Assembly: GCA_020445765.1 (NCBI GenBank)
Contig: JAGRFY010000052.1
Location: forward strand, 1-48,374
Length of the DNA: 48,374 nucleotides
Reading direction: 5' to 3'
From: Rhodocyclaceae bacterium
GTDB taxonomy: Bacteria; Pseudomonadota; Gammaproteobacteria; Burkholderiales; Rhodocyclaceae
A model generated the notes under the pieces. That model searched no databases, had not been told where the DNA came from, and was given only the letters and a program-made list of their open reading frames with translations. This document shows, piece after piece, positions 1-9,983 of this stretch. The first letter of the stretch is position 1. Every line of letters begins with the position of its first letter. The position numbers and the translations under genes were made by a program.

Positions 1-1515
1 AAGTTCGGCAAGTTCACGGTGCCCCAGTTCATCGGTGACCGCTTCTACTCGAAGTCGGCCTCCACGGTGGCGGTGATCTGCCTGCTGACCGCATCGCTGA
101 CCTACATCATCGGTCAGATGACCGGTGTCGGCGTGGCCTTCTCTCGCTTCCTCGGCGTGTCGAACGAGACCGGCATCTACCTCGGCATGGCGATCGTGTT
201 CGCCTACGCGGTGTTCGGCGGCATGAAGGGCATCACCTATACCCAGGTGGCCCAGTACTGCGTGCTGATCGCGGCCTACATCGTGCCGGCGATCTTCATC
301 TCCCTGAACCTCACCGGCAACCCGATCCCGCAGCTCGGACTGGGCTCGAACCTGACGGGCCAGGACGTGTCGCTGCTGCAGAAGCTCGACGAAGTCGTCG
401 TGCAGCTCGGCTTCGGCCAATACACCACCTCGGTGCCGGCCAACAGCACGCTGAACATGTTCGTCTACACCCTGTCGCTGATGATCGGTACCGCCGGTCT
501 GCCGCACGTGATCATGCGCTTCTTCACGGTGCCGAAGGTCAAGGATGCACGGACCTCGGCAGGTTGGGCTCTGTTCTTCATCGCGCTGCTCTACACGACC
601 GCGCCGGCCGTGGCCGCCATGGCCAAGATGAACCTGATCGGTACGGTCAACCAGGGTGCCTTCACGTCGGCCGACATCTATGCCGCCGACTCGGCCCTGG
701 AGTACGACAAGCGTCCGGACTGGATGAAGCGCTGGGAAGTCACCGGTCTGCTGAAGTTCGAGGACAAGAACGGCGATGGCCGCATCCAGTACTACAACGA
801 CAAGAACGCCGGGTTCGCCGACAAGGCCGAGGCTGCCGGCTGGAAGGGCAACGAGCTGACGGTGAACGCCGACATCATCGTGCTGGCCAACCCGGAGATC
901 GCGCTGCTGCCTAACTGGGTGATCGCGCTGGTCGCCGCAGGTGGTCTGGCCGCCGCACTGTCGACCGCAGCCGGCCTGCTGATGGCCATCTCCGCTGCCG
1001 TATCCCACGACCTGATCAAGAACATCATCGCACCGGACATCAGCGACAAGAACGAGCTGATGGCGGGCAAGATCTCGATGGCCGTGGCGATCGTGGTGGC
1101 AGGCTACCTGGGTCTCAATCCGCCGGGCTTCGCGGCGGGTACCGTGGCCCTGGCCTTCGGTATCGCAGCCAGCTCGCTGTTCCCGGCCATCATGATGGGC
1201 ATCTTCTCGAAGAAGATGAACAAGGAAGGTGCGATGGCGGGCATGCTGGCCGGTCTCGGCATCACCCTGTTCTACGTCTTCGCGCACAAGGGCCTGTTCT
1301 TCATCAAGGGGACCGACTACGTCGATATGATCGGCGGACCGAACAGCTTCTTCGGCATCACGCCGGAAGCCTTCGGTGCGGTCGGAGCCGTGATCAACTT
1401 CGCCGTCGCCTTCGCGGTGGATAAGGTCACCAAGGAGCCGCCCGAGCACATCCAGCACATGGTCGAGGCCGTGCGTATTCCGCGTGGCTCCAAGGCCGTG
1501 GATGGCGCTCACTAA
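1..1515 (+). CDS. Sodium/solute symporter, VC_2705-like SSF family (5' end outside window)
   Basis: This is the C-terminal part of a multi-span inner-membrane transporter of the sodium:solute symporter family; the frame is open from base 1, so the start lies upstream. The visible 504 residues hold about ten hydrophobic spans, including the stretch around LAAALSTAAGLLMAISAAVSHDL that is typical of SSF carriers. A long hydrophilic loop (about residues 225-285) contains the VC_2705-type insertion and the sequence DKNGDGRI at 763-786, which resembles an EF-hand loop. Such carriers take up organic acids such as acetate with Na+ and usually pair with a small DUF4212 subunit encoded just upstream. 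Here a DUF4212 gene lies downstream on the opposite strand. The substrate cannot be read from sequence. A terminator follows at 1581-1611. Confidence 0.9.
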   Translation, partial: KFGKFTVPQFIGDRFYSKSASTVAVICLLTASLTYIIGQMTGVGVAFSRFLGVSNETGIYLGMAIVFAYAVFGGMKGITYTQVAQYCVLIAAYIVPAIFISLNLTGNPIPQLGLGSNLTGQDVSLLQKLDEVVVQLGFGQYTTSVPANSTLNMFVYTLSLMIGTAGLPHVIMRFFTVPKVKDARTSAGWALFFIALLYTTAPAVAAMAKMNLIGTVNQGAFTSADIYAADSALEYDKRPDWMKRWEVTGLLKFEDKNGDGRIQYYNDKNAGFADKAEAAGWKGNELTVNADIIVLANPEIALLPNWVIALVAAGGLAAALSTAAGLLMAISAAVSHDLIKNIIAPDISDKNELMAGKISMAVAIVVAGYLGLNPPGFAAGTVALAFGIAASSLFPAIMMGIFSKKMNKEGAMAGMLAGLGITLFYVFAHKGLFFIKGTDYVDMIGGPNSFFGITPEAFGAVGAVINFAVAFAVDKVTKEPPEHIQHMVEAVRIPRGSKAVDGAH

Positions 1516-1580
1516 GCGTTGCTGATGTCGTAGGGCTTGCCCCGGTCGATGGTCATGCCATCCGCCGGGGCAGGCAGAAG

Positions 1581-1611
1581 CCCCGCCCAAGCATCTGGCG
1601 GGGTTTTTTTT
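1581..1611 (+). terminator. Rho-independent terminator after the symporter gene
   Basis: CCCCGCC (1581-1587) pairs with GGCGGGG (1597-1603) across a 9-base loop and is followed by eight T residues (1604-1611). It ends the symporter transcript. The ribosome binding site GGAGG (1613-1617) of the next gene begins two bases after the T run, so that gene is reached by readthrough or has its own promoter. Confidence 0.85.
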
Positions 1612-1621
1612 CGGAGGTCGA

Positions 1622-2005
1622 ATGATTCAGTACGTCTCGCTGGCCATGAACTGGGTGATCTTCCTGGCCCTGTTTCCGATCAGCTTCATCTGGCTGCGGC
1701 GCGCCTGGCGCATCGTGGTGCGCCGGGACTTCTCCGAGGTCGCCCTGAAGCGTGGCGAGTCGCCCGCGCATCCCGAGCGGTTCGCGCCGATGGCAGCCGT
1801 CATCAATCTGGTGGCGGGGATCGTCATCGCCTGCGTGATCCTGGGCGTGGCGGCCGCACTCCTGTCCTACGGGCAATGGACCGCGATCGCGGGCGTGACC
1901 ATATGGTGCAAGTTCTTCTTCGACTTCATCCTCAGTCGGCACGCGCATCCGGTGCAGTGGGGCCGCAAGAAGAAACCGGCCGACGAAAAGGCTCGGCCGG
2001 AGTGA
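1622..2005 (+). CDS. Small membrane protein of unknown function
   Basis: The 127-residue product has a hydrophobic N-terminal segment (about residues 8-25), a basic cytoplasmic-type stretch with several Arg residues, a second hydrophobic region (about 58-82) and probably a third short one (about 85-105), then a Lys-rich charged tail. I do not recognise a named family. The start is ATG at 1622 with GGAGG five bases upstream. The gene sits immediately behind the symporter terminator and ends 39 bases from the convergent DUF4212 gene, so a link to the transporter is possible but unproven. The third codon positions are GC-rich like those of its neighbours, which supports real coding. Confidence 0.75.
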   Translation: MIQYVSLAMNWVIFLALFPISFIWLRRAWRIVVRRDFSEVALKRGESPAHPERFAPMAAVINLVAGIVIACVILGVAAALLSYGQWTAIAGVTIWCKFFFDFILSRHAHPVQWGRKKKPADEKARPE

Positions 2006-2044
2006 TTCTAGGTTGCCTTCGCCAGGATCGCGTGCGGCGTGGCT

Positions 2045-2356
2045 TCAGTCGAGCTGCGGTGGCGATTCCGGGTCCTGGCTCTGGCTCGCGTCGAAGTGGT
2101 CCATGTATCTTGCGTAGAGGGCGACGATCAGCAGGTAGGCGAGAAGATCGCCCTGGGCGCACAGGTAGAATCCGAGCGGGAATCCGAGGAACTCGAAGCG
2201 GTTCAGTTCTCCGGCGAAGTATGCCGAGCAGAACGTGATCCCGAACCAGGTCGCAAGCAGCACGACCGTCAGCGCGCGGGTCCGCCGCCAATAGAATTGC
2301 CGGCGCGAATCGAGGGAGGGCTCGCGCACCTCCCCGTCGGCAGGCGACGTCTTCAT
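2045..2356 (-). CDS. DUF4212 family protein, small subunit of a sodium/solute symporter
   Basis: The 103-residue product begins MKTSPADGEVRE and contains YWRR, a first membrane span, the FPLGFYLCAQGD turn and a second span ending YARYMDHFD. This is the YW-R, FPLGF-Q-G pattern of DUF4212 proteins, which accompany VC_2705-type symporters in the inner membrane. The ATG at 2356 overlaps the stop of the EF-G-like gene (ATGA), so translation is probably coupled to it. A longer in-frame opening exists upstream, but it overlaps the EF-G-like gene and adds an Arg/Pro-rich stretch unlike the family, so I use 2356. It is unusual that this subunit faces the symporter gene (1-1515) from the other strand instead of preceding it. 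Another DUF4212 gene may exist upstream of base 1. Confidence 0.85.
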   Translation of the reverse strand: MKTSPADGEVREPSLDSRRQFYWRRTRALTVVLLATWFGITFCSAYFAGELNRFEFLGFPLGFYLCAQGDLLAYLLIVALYARYMDHFDASQSQDPESPPQLD

Positions 2357-4389
2357 CCCTTCTGGGCGTCCCTCTGCATGCGACTCTGCAGGTCGTGGGG
2401 TGCCGCCTCGTAGTGGCTGAAGTCGATTTCGCAAACCGCGTCACCACCGCTGATCGCGCGCAATCGCGATTCGAACCCGTCCATCTCCACCATCGGCACC
2501 AGGCCGATGATCCGGGTGCGACCTGCGCCGGCGCTGTCGGTGCCGGTCAGGCGGCCTCGGCGCGACGACAGATCGGCACTGACGTCGCCGAAATGGGTTT
2601 CGCCGGTCTCGATCTGTACCTGGACCAGCGGCTCCAGCAGCAGCGGTCGGGCAGCCGAAGCCGCCTCCTGCAGCGCGTGCCGGGCTGCCGTGACGAAGGA
2701 TATCTCGTTGGAGTCCACGGTGTGGAACTTGCCATCGAACACCGTCACTTCGAGGTCGTGCAGCGGGAACCCCGCGAGTACGCCCTCTTCGGCGGCCTGG
2801 CGCACGCCCTTCTCGACGGCCGGAATGTATTGGCCCGGAATCACGCCGCCCTTGATCGCGTCGACGAACTGGATGCCTGCGCCGCGCTCGAGCGGCGATA
2901 TCCGCAATGCCACCTCACCGAACTGGCCGGCACCGCCGCTCTGCTTCTTGTGACGGTAGCGTGACTCGGCATTCCCGGCGATCGTCTCGCGAAACGGGAT
3001 CGATGGCGGTGCGGTGTCGACCTGAACGTTCCACCGGGCTTCGAGCTGTTCGAGCACGACCTTGAGGTGGGTTTCGCCGAGGCCCCGCAGCACGGAGCCC
3101 TTGCCGCGCGGGTCGGTGTCGACCTCGAGGCAGGGGTCTTCGTCGAGCAGGCGGTGCAACGCATCCGACAGCTTCTGTTCGTCGCCGTGCTTCTTCGGAA
3201 TCAAGGCTTGCCCGAACACCGGCCTCGGGTAGGTCGGCGAGAGCAGATGAAGATAGTCTTCCTCGTGGGAGTCGTGCAGCACCGCGTCGCGGTGCACCTC
3301 GTCGACTCGGGCGACAGCGCAGATGTCGCCGGGTACGCCTTCCGGAATCTCCACCTGGTTCTTGCCCTGCAGCCGCAGCAGATGGGACACCTTGAATGGC
3401 TTGCGACCATCACCGACGAACAGCTGGGTATTGGGCGTGATGGTGCCCTGGTGGATGCGGAAGATCCCGAGCTTGCCGCGGAACACATCGTTACTGACCT
3501 GAAAGACATGGGCCACGACATGGGCATCGGGGCTGCAGCTGACCTCGACCGGTTCCGCCGTGTCGCCTTCGCCGCGCAGGAATTCCGGTGGGTTGCCCTC
3601 GGTCGGGTCCGGCATCAGGCGGCCGAGAATTTCCAGCAGTTCCGCTACACCGGCCCCGGTGCGGGCCGAAACGAAGCACACCGGTACCAGATGCCCCTCG
3701 CGCAAGGCCTGCTCGAACGGATCGTGGAGTTGTTCCGGATCGAGCGACTCGCCCTGCTCGAGATAGAGGGCCATCAGATCTTCGTCGACCTCGACGATCT
3801 GGTCCACGATCTGCTCATGGGCAGCGGTGACGGTCGAAAATGCCGTGCCCGCCTCGTAATCGGGTGTGAAGAAGCAGTCGATGACGCCGCTGCCATCCGG
3901 CGAGGGCAGGTTGATCGGCAGGCATTCGGGCCCGAAGGTCGTCGCAATGCTGTCCTGCAGCGCCGCGAGATCCACGCCGGAGGCGTCGATCTTGTTGACG
4001 ACGATCATGCGGCACTTGCCGGCCGCGGCGGCCATCACTCGACGGGTCACCGGCTCGATGCCGGTCTGGGCGTTGACGACCACGATGGCGGTCTCGACCG
4101 CCGGCAGTGCGGCCAGCGCCCTACCCAGAAAGTCGGGCGTGCCCGGTGTGTCGAGCAGGTTCACCCAGTGTTCCGCCGACTCCAGATGGGTGATGCTGAC
4201 ATTGATCGAGTGGCCGATCGCTTTTTCCTGGGCGTCGTAATCGGAAACCGTGTCGCCTCGCTCGAGGCTGCCGGCGGCGTTGATTGCGCCGGCACTGCTG
4301 AGCAGCGCCTCCAGCAGTTCGGTCTTTCCGCATCCGGCCTGGCCCAGCAGGGCGACATTGCGGATGTCGTGTACGGACTTCGGTACCAT
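2353..4389 (-). CDS. Elongation factor G-like GTPase (EF-G paralogue, EF-G2 type)
   Basis: The product is a 678-residue translational GTPase with the EF-G domain order: G domain (GQAGCGKTELL P-loop near residue 16, DTPGTPD switch II motif, NKID), a domain II beta barrel, domains III-V and an EF-G IV region containing YRHKKQSGGAGQFGEV. It is close to the usual EF-G length but differs from canonical FusA in the G domain: the P-loop is not AHIDAGKT, and DTPGTPD replaces the DTPGHVD form, losing the catalytic His. This matches the EF-G-like paralogue group whose role (stress, recycling or specialised translocation) is poorly settled. GGAGGAG precedes the ATG. It lies 97 bases downstream of proB and is coupled to the DUF4212 gene by ATGA. 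Confidence 0.88.
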   Translation of the reverse strand: MVPKSVHDIRNVALLGQAGCGKTELLEALLSSAGAINAAGSLERGDTVSDYDAQEKAIGHSINVSITHLESAEHWVNLLDTPGTPDFLGRALAALPAVETAIVVVNAQTGIEPVTRRVMAAAAGKCRMIVVNKIDASGVDLAALQDSIATTFGPECLPINLPSPDGSGVIDCFFTPDYEAGTAFSTVTAAHEQIVDQIVEVDEDLMALYLEQGESLDPEQLHDPFEQALREGHLVPVCFVSARTGAGVAELLEILGRLMPDPTEGNPPEFLRGEGDTAEPVEVSCSPDAHVVAHVFQVSNDVFRGKLGIFRIHQGTITPNTQLFVGDGRKPFKVSHLLRLQGKNQVEIPEGVPGDICAVARVDEVHRDAVLHDSHEEDYLHLLSPTYPRPVFGQALIPKKHGDEQKLSDALHRLLDEDPCLEVDTDPRGKGSVLRGLGETHLKVVLEQLEARWNVQVDTAPPSIPFRETIAGNAESRYRHKKQSGGAGQFGEVALRISPLERGAGIQFVDAIKGGVIPGQYIPAVEKGVRQAAEEGVLAGFPLHDLEVTVFDGKFHTVDSNEISFVTAARHALQEAASAARPLLLEPLVQVQIETGETHFGDVSADLSSRRGRLTGTDSAGAGRTRIIGLVPMVEMDGFESRLRAISGGDAVCEIDFSHYEAAPHDLQSRMQRDAQKG

Positions 4390-4486
4390 CTCACGCTCCT
4401 CCCTCGTGATTCAATGGTCCAAGTATCCGCCTGCGGGCGCCGGCGGACAACGCGCCGGCAGAAAAAGGCCGGCACGGGGGAGCGGG

Positions 4487-6778
<2,292 letters not shown>

Positions 6779-6801
6779 GCTCGCGACGGGCGGGGACTTG
6801 C

Positions 6802-7065
6802 CTACTCGGCGTCCGGAACGATCGCGACGGTACGGCGCTTGGCGGGGCCCTTGATCAGGAACTGGACCTTGCCGTCCTTCAGCGCGAACAGCGTATGGTC
6901 CTTGCCGATGCCGACGTTGTCGCCGGCATGGTACTGAGTGCCGCGCTGGCGAACCAGAATGTTGCCGGCCAGCACCGATTGACCGCCGTAGCGCTTGACG
7001 CCGAGCCGTTTCGATTCGGAGTCGCGACCGTTACGAGAACTGCCGCCGGCCTTTTTGTGTGCCAT
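6802..7065 (-). CDS. rpmA: 50S ribosomal protein L27
   Basis: The 87-residue basic protein begins [20 protein letters not shown] and continues with LGVKRYGGQ and an [19 protein letters not shown] core, the conserved L27 sequence. L27 sits near the peptidyl transferase centre, where its N-terminal tail contacts the tRNAs. The protein starts directly at MAHKKAGG, so it lacks the cleaved N-terminal extension found in Firmicutes. A GGAG-type ribosome site (complement of CTCCT) precedes the ATG. It lies 15 bases downstream of rplU in the usual operon. Confidence 0.98.
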   Translation of the reverse strand: MAHKKAGGSSRNGRDSESKRLGVKRYGGQSVLAGNILVRQRGTQYHAGDNVGIGKDHTLFALKDGKVQFLIKGPAKRRTVAIVPDAE

Positions 7066-7080
7066 GAGTCAAATCTCCTG

Positions 7081-7392
7081 TTAGCCCGAAATCGCTTCGA
7101 TGCGCAATTCGGTGTAATTCTGGCGATGGCCCTGATGCTTGATGTAGTGCTTGCGGCGACGCATCTTGAAAATCTTGACCTTGTCGTGACGCCCGTGGGA
7201 AACCACGGTGGCGGTGACGGCGGCGCCGTCGACCACCGGCGTGCCGATCTTGACCGACTCGCCTTCTCCGACCATCAGAACCTGGTCGAGGGTGATTTCC
7301 GAGCCCACGTCTGCCGGTATCTGTTCTACCTTGATCTTTTGGCCGGCGGACACTCGGTATTGCTTGCCGCCGGTTTTTATGACCGCGTACAT
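7081..7392 (-). CDS. rplU: 50S ribosomal protein L21
   Basis: The 103-residue product starts [20 protein letters not shown] and ends with the [17 protein letters not shown]-binding region of L21, which binds 23S rRNA during 50S assembly. The length equals that of E. coli L21. A much longer in-frame opening exists upstream, but it would run through the promoter and lacks any L21 similarity, so ATG at 7392 is the start; TTGGAG lies about 5 bases before it. First gene of rplU-rpmA(-obgE-proB), transcribed from the promoter at 7430-7458. Confidence 0.98.
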   Translation of the reverse strand: MYAVIKTGGKQYRVSAGQKIKVEQIPADVGSEITLDQVLMVGEGESVKIGTPVVDGAAVTATVVSHGRHDKVKIFKMRRRKHYIKHQGHRQNYTELRIEAISG

Positions 7393-7429
7393 GGTTGCTC
7401 CAATGAAGTGGTTTTGAGCGAAACCGTAA

Positions 7430-7458
7430 ATTCTAAGCCGGGATTGCTCGCAAGTCAA
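7430..7458 (-). promoter_or_regulatory. Sigma-70 type promoter of the rplU operon
   Basis: On the minus strand TTGACT (complement of 7453-7458) and TAGAAT (complement of 7430-7435) are separated by exactly 17 bases. Both boxes are one mismatch from consensus. Transcription would start near 7423, giving a leader of about 30 bases before rplU. Confidence 0.8.
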
Positions 7459-7642
7459 AGGCCTTTGCCGGTCGTCCGATCCAGGGTCCGGCATCCGTCG
7501 GCCCGATGACCAAGCGCCGGCGCATGGGCTCGAGTCGAGCCGGCGACAGTGCGGCAAAGCGCCAACCCGCCAACCCGACCGACGCGGGGCCGGGTTTACC
7601 CGTCTGTTGCCGGGATTGGCGAGGGGTTAACATTTTACCTAG

Positions 7643-7653
7643 TTGTCAGACAA
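7643..7653. promoter_or_regulatory. GntR/FadR-type operator in front of the glc regulator
   Basis: TTGTCAGACAA is a perfect palindrome around one central base and matches the TNGTNNNACNA pattern bound by FadR-subfamily GntR regulators such as GlcC and LldR. It lies 12 bases before the ATG of the regulator gene. The position suggests autoregulation of glcC-glcDEF, probably relieved by the substrate. Confidence 0.65.
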
Positions 7654-7665
7654 GCAGATAACCAG

Positions 7666-8412
7666 ATGCCCGAATGTGCACATCTTCCGCGCCCGCCGAG
7701 ACTGGCCGACACCTTGTCGCGATCGCTGCAGGAGTGGGTGCGTGACCGACGGTTGGCGGAGGGCGATCGGCTGCCGACCGAAAAACAGCTGTGCGAGCAT
7801 TTCGGCGTCAGTCGGGCGGTGGTGCGCGAGGCCATCGCCCGCTTGCAGGCCGATGGTTACGTCGAGACGCGGCAGGGCCTGGGCGCATTTGTCGCAGCCG
7901 GTGCGGGTGTCAGCCGCTTCCGGATCGATCGACCGGACGGCGCGACCCGGGGCGATGGCTTGCGTGAGGTCTTCGAACTGCGCCAGTTGATGGAAAGTGG
8001 CATCGCCGAACTGGCGGCCGCGCGGCGTTCGAAAGCGGACCTGTCGGAAATGAAGATGTTGCTGGGCAGGATGGAAGAAGCGCTGGTCGAACGGCGGCAG
8101 GCGAGCGAGCTCGACGATGCATTTCATCTCGCGATCGCTGCCGCGACCCGCAATCCGCTGCTGGTACGCTTCATGGAGTTCATGGGCGCCCAGATCCAGA
8201 GTTCGCGGGTGCCGACGTGGGACGACGAGGGCCATGCCTGTGGTCTGGCCGCCGCCGCTCACGACGAACATCAGGCGATGTATCGAGCAATCGCGGACGG
8301 CGATGTGATGGCGGCACGTCGAGCTGCGGCCGGGCATCTGCAGGCGGCGGCCGAGCGGCTTGGACTGGCACCGGGCGAGCGGCCGTCCAGAGCCGAGCAC
8401 GTCGGGAGCTGA
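7666..8412 (+). CDS. GntR family regulator, FadR subfamily (GlcC/LldR-like)
   Basis: The 248-residue protein has an N-terminal winged helix (about residues 10-80, with GDRLPTEKQLCEHFGVSR and AVVREAIARLQADGYVETRQGLG) and an all-helical FCD ligand-binding domain (about 100-235) with the Asp and His residues (LDDAFHLAIAAATRN, HDEHQAMYRAI) that hold a metal ion and the effector carboxylate. ATG at 7666 is chosen because it begins the family-like part; the upstream extension would cross the operator at 7643. glcD starts 11 bases after its stop, so it is probably cotranscribed with glcDEF, unlike the divergent glcC of E. coli. It likely senses glycolate or a related 2-hydroxy acid; lactate is the main alternative. 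Confidence 0.88.
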   Translation: MPECAHLPRPPRLADTLSRSLQEWVRDRRLAEGDRLPTEKQLCEHFGVSRAVVREAIARLQADGYVETRQGLGAFVAAGAGVSRFRIDRPDGATRGDGLREVFELRQLMESGIAELAAARRSKADLSEMKMLLGRMEEALVERRQASELDDAFHLAIAAATRNPLLVRFMEFMGAQIQSSRVPTWDDEGHACGLAAAAHDEHQAMYRAIADGDVMAARRAAAGHLQAAAERLGLAPGERPSRAEHVGS

Positions 8413-8423
8413 AGGAGGAGATC

Positions 8424-9935
8424 ATGGGTGAGCGGAACGAAGCGTTGGCGATGGCGCAGCGCGAAGCGGATTTCTCGAAGGTGGACCGGACCCGTCTGGT
8501 CGAGGCCCTGGCGGCGGCGCTGCCGGCCCAGTGCCTGCTCCATGCGCAGGAAGATCTGCAACCTTACGAATGCGACGGCTTGTCGGTCTACCGGCAGGTG
8601 CCGATGGCCGTGGTGCTGCCCCGCACCGAAGCCCAGGTGGTCGCGGTCCTGCGCATCTGCAGCGAACAGGGCGTGCCGGTCGTCGCCCGCGGTTCCGGCA
8701 CCGGCCTGTCGGGCGGTGCGCTGCCCCACGCCCACGGTGTCGTGCTGAGTCTGGCGCGCTTCAACCGCATCCTCGAACTGGACGCCAACGCCCGCATCGC
8801 CGTGGTCCAGCCGGGGGTTCGCAACCTTGCGATATCGGAAGCGGCAGCCGCCCACGGCCTTTACTACGCACCGGACCCGTCCTCCCAGATCGCCTGCTCG
8901 ATCGGCGGCAACGTCGCCGAGAATGCCGGTGGCGTGCATTGCCTCAAGTACGGCCTGACCGTGCATAACGTCATCCGCGTCCGCGCAGTGACGATCAATG
9001 GCGAAATCGTCGAGATCGGCTCGAAGGCGCCCGACGGGCCCGGCTACGATCTGCTGGCGCTGATGCACGGGTCAGAGGGCATGCTGGCCGTGGTTACCGA
9101 AATCACGGTGCGGCTGACGCCGAAGCCGCGGCTCGCCCGCTGCATCCTGGCCAGCTTCGACGACGTCGCCAAGGCCGGCGACGCGGTGGCGGCGGTGATC
9201 GCGGCCGGCATCATCCCGGCCGGCCTCGAAATGATGGACCAACCGGCGACCGCGGCGGTCGAGCAGTTCGTCCATGCCGGATACAACCTCGAGGCGGCAG
9301 CCATTCTGCTGTGCGAGTCCGACGGCACGCCCGAAGAGGTTGCCGAGGAGATCGAGCGCATGCGCGTCGTGCTCGAGGCCAGCGGCGCCACCGATATCCG
9401 AATTTCAGGCGACGAGGCCGAGCGCCTCAAGTTCTGGGCCGGCCGAAAGGCCGCGTTTCCGGCGGCCGGGCGCATCTCGCCCGACTATTACTGCATGGAC
9501 GGCACGATCCCGCGCAAGCGCGTCGGCGAAATGCTGCTGGCGATCCAGGGCATGGAAGGAAAATACGGCCTGCGCTGCATCAACGTGTTCCATGCCGGAG
9601 ACGGAAACATGCATCCGCTGATCCTGTTCGATGCCAATCAGCCGGGCGAACTCGATCGCGCGGAGGCCTTTGGTGCCGACATCCTGGAACTGTCGGTCGC
9701 GCTTGGCGGCACCATCACCGGCGAGCACGGGGTTGGAATCGAGAAGATCAACCAGATGTGCAGCCAGTTCACGACGCCGGAGATCGAGACCTTCTTCCGG
9801 GTCAAGGCTGCGTTCGACCCGGCGGGCCTGCTCAATCCGGGCAAGGCGATACCGACCTTGAACCGCTGCGCCGAATACGGACGGATGCGGGTCAGCAACG
9901 GGCAATTGCCCCATGCCGACATCGAGCGCTTCTGA
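8424..9935 (+). CDS. glcD: Glycolate oxidase subunit GlcD (FAD-linked)
   Basis: GlcD is the FAD-bearing catalytic subunit of the membrane-associated glycolate oxidase GlcDEF, which oxidises glycolate (and often D-lactate) to the 2-oxo acid. The 503-residue product has a PCMH-type FAD-binding domain (about residues 55-235, with VPVVARGSGTGLSGGA and SSQIACSIGGNVAENAGG) and a C-terminal FAD-oxidase domain ending with GTITGEHGVGIEK, NVFHAGDGNMHP and the DPAGLLNPGK signature. ATG at 8424 follows GGAGGAG (8414-8420). The open frame continues upstream but overlaps the regulator gene. It is first of the glcDEF run; glcB and glcG are not in the window. Confidence 0.94.
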   Translation: MGERNEALAMAQREADFSKVDRTRLVEALAAALPAQCLLHAQEDLQPYECDGLSVYRQVPMAVVLPRTEAQVVAVLRICSEQGVPVVARGSGTGLSGGALPHAHGVVLSLARFNRILELDANARIAVVQPGVRNLAISEAAAAHGLYYAPDPSSQIACSIGGNVAENAGGVHCLKYGLTVHNVIRVRAVTINGEIVEIGSKAPDGPGYDLLALMHGSEGMLAVVTEITVRLTPKPRLARCILASFDDVAKAGDAVAAVIAAGIIPAGLEMMDQPATAAVEQFVHAGYNLEAAAILLCESDGTPEEVAEEIERMRVVLEASGATDIRISGDEAERLKFWAGRKAAFPAAGRISPDYYCMDGTIPRKRVGEMLLAIQGMEGKYGLRCINVFHAGDGNMHPLILFDANQPGELDRAEAFGADILELSVALGGTITGEHGVGIEKINQMCSQFTTPEIETFFRVKAAFDPAGLLNPGKAIPTLNRCAEYGRMRVSNGQLPHADIERF

Positions 9936-9983
9936 CATGCCGCGCAGTCAGCAACACCGAATCGATCGCAGGGAGCGAATCCG

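Noticed and set aside
7607-7633. Sigma-70 promoter for the glc regulator (TTGCCG and TAACAT)
   Set aside because: The spacer is only 15 bases and both boxes are weak; the promoter is likely near here but I cannot place it.
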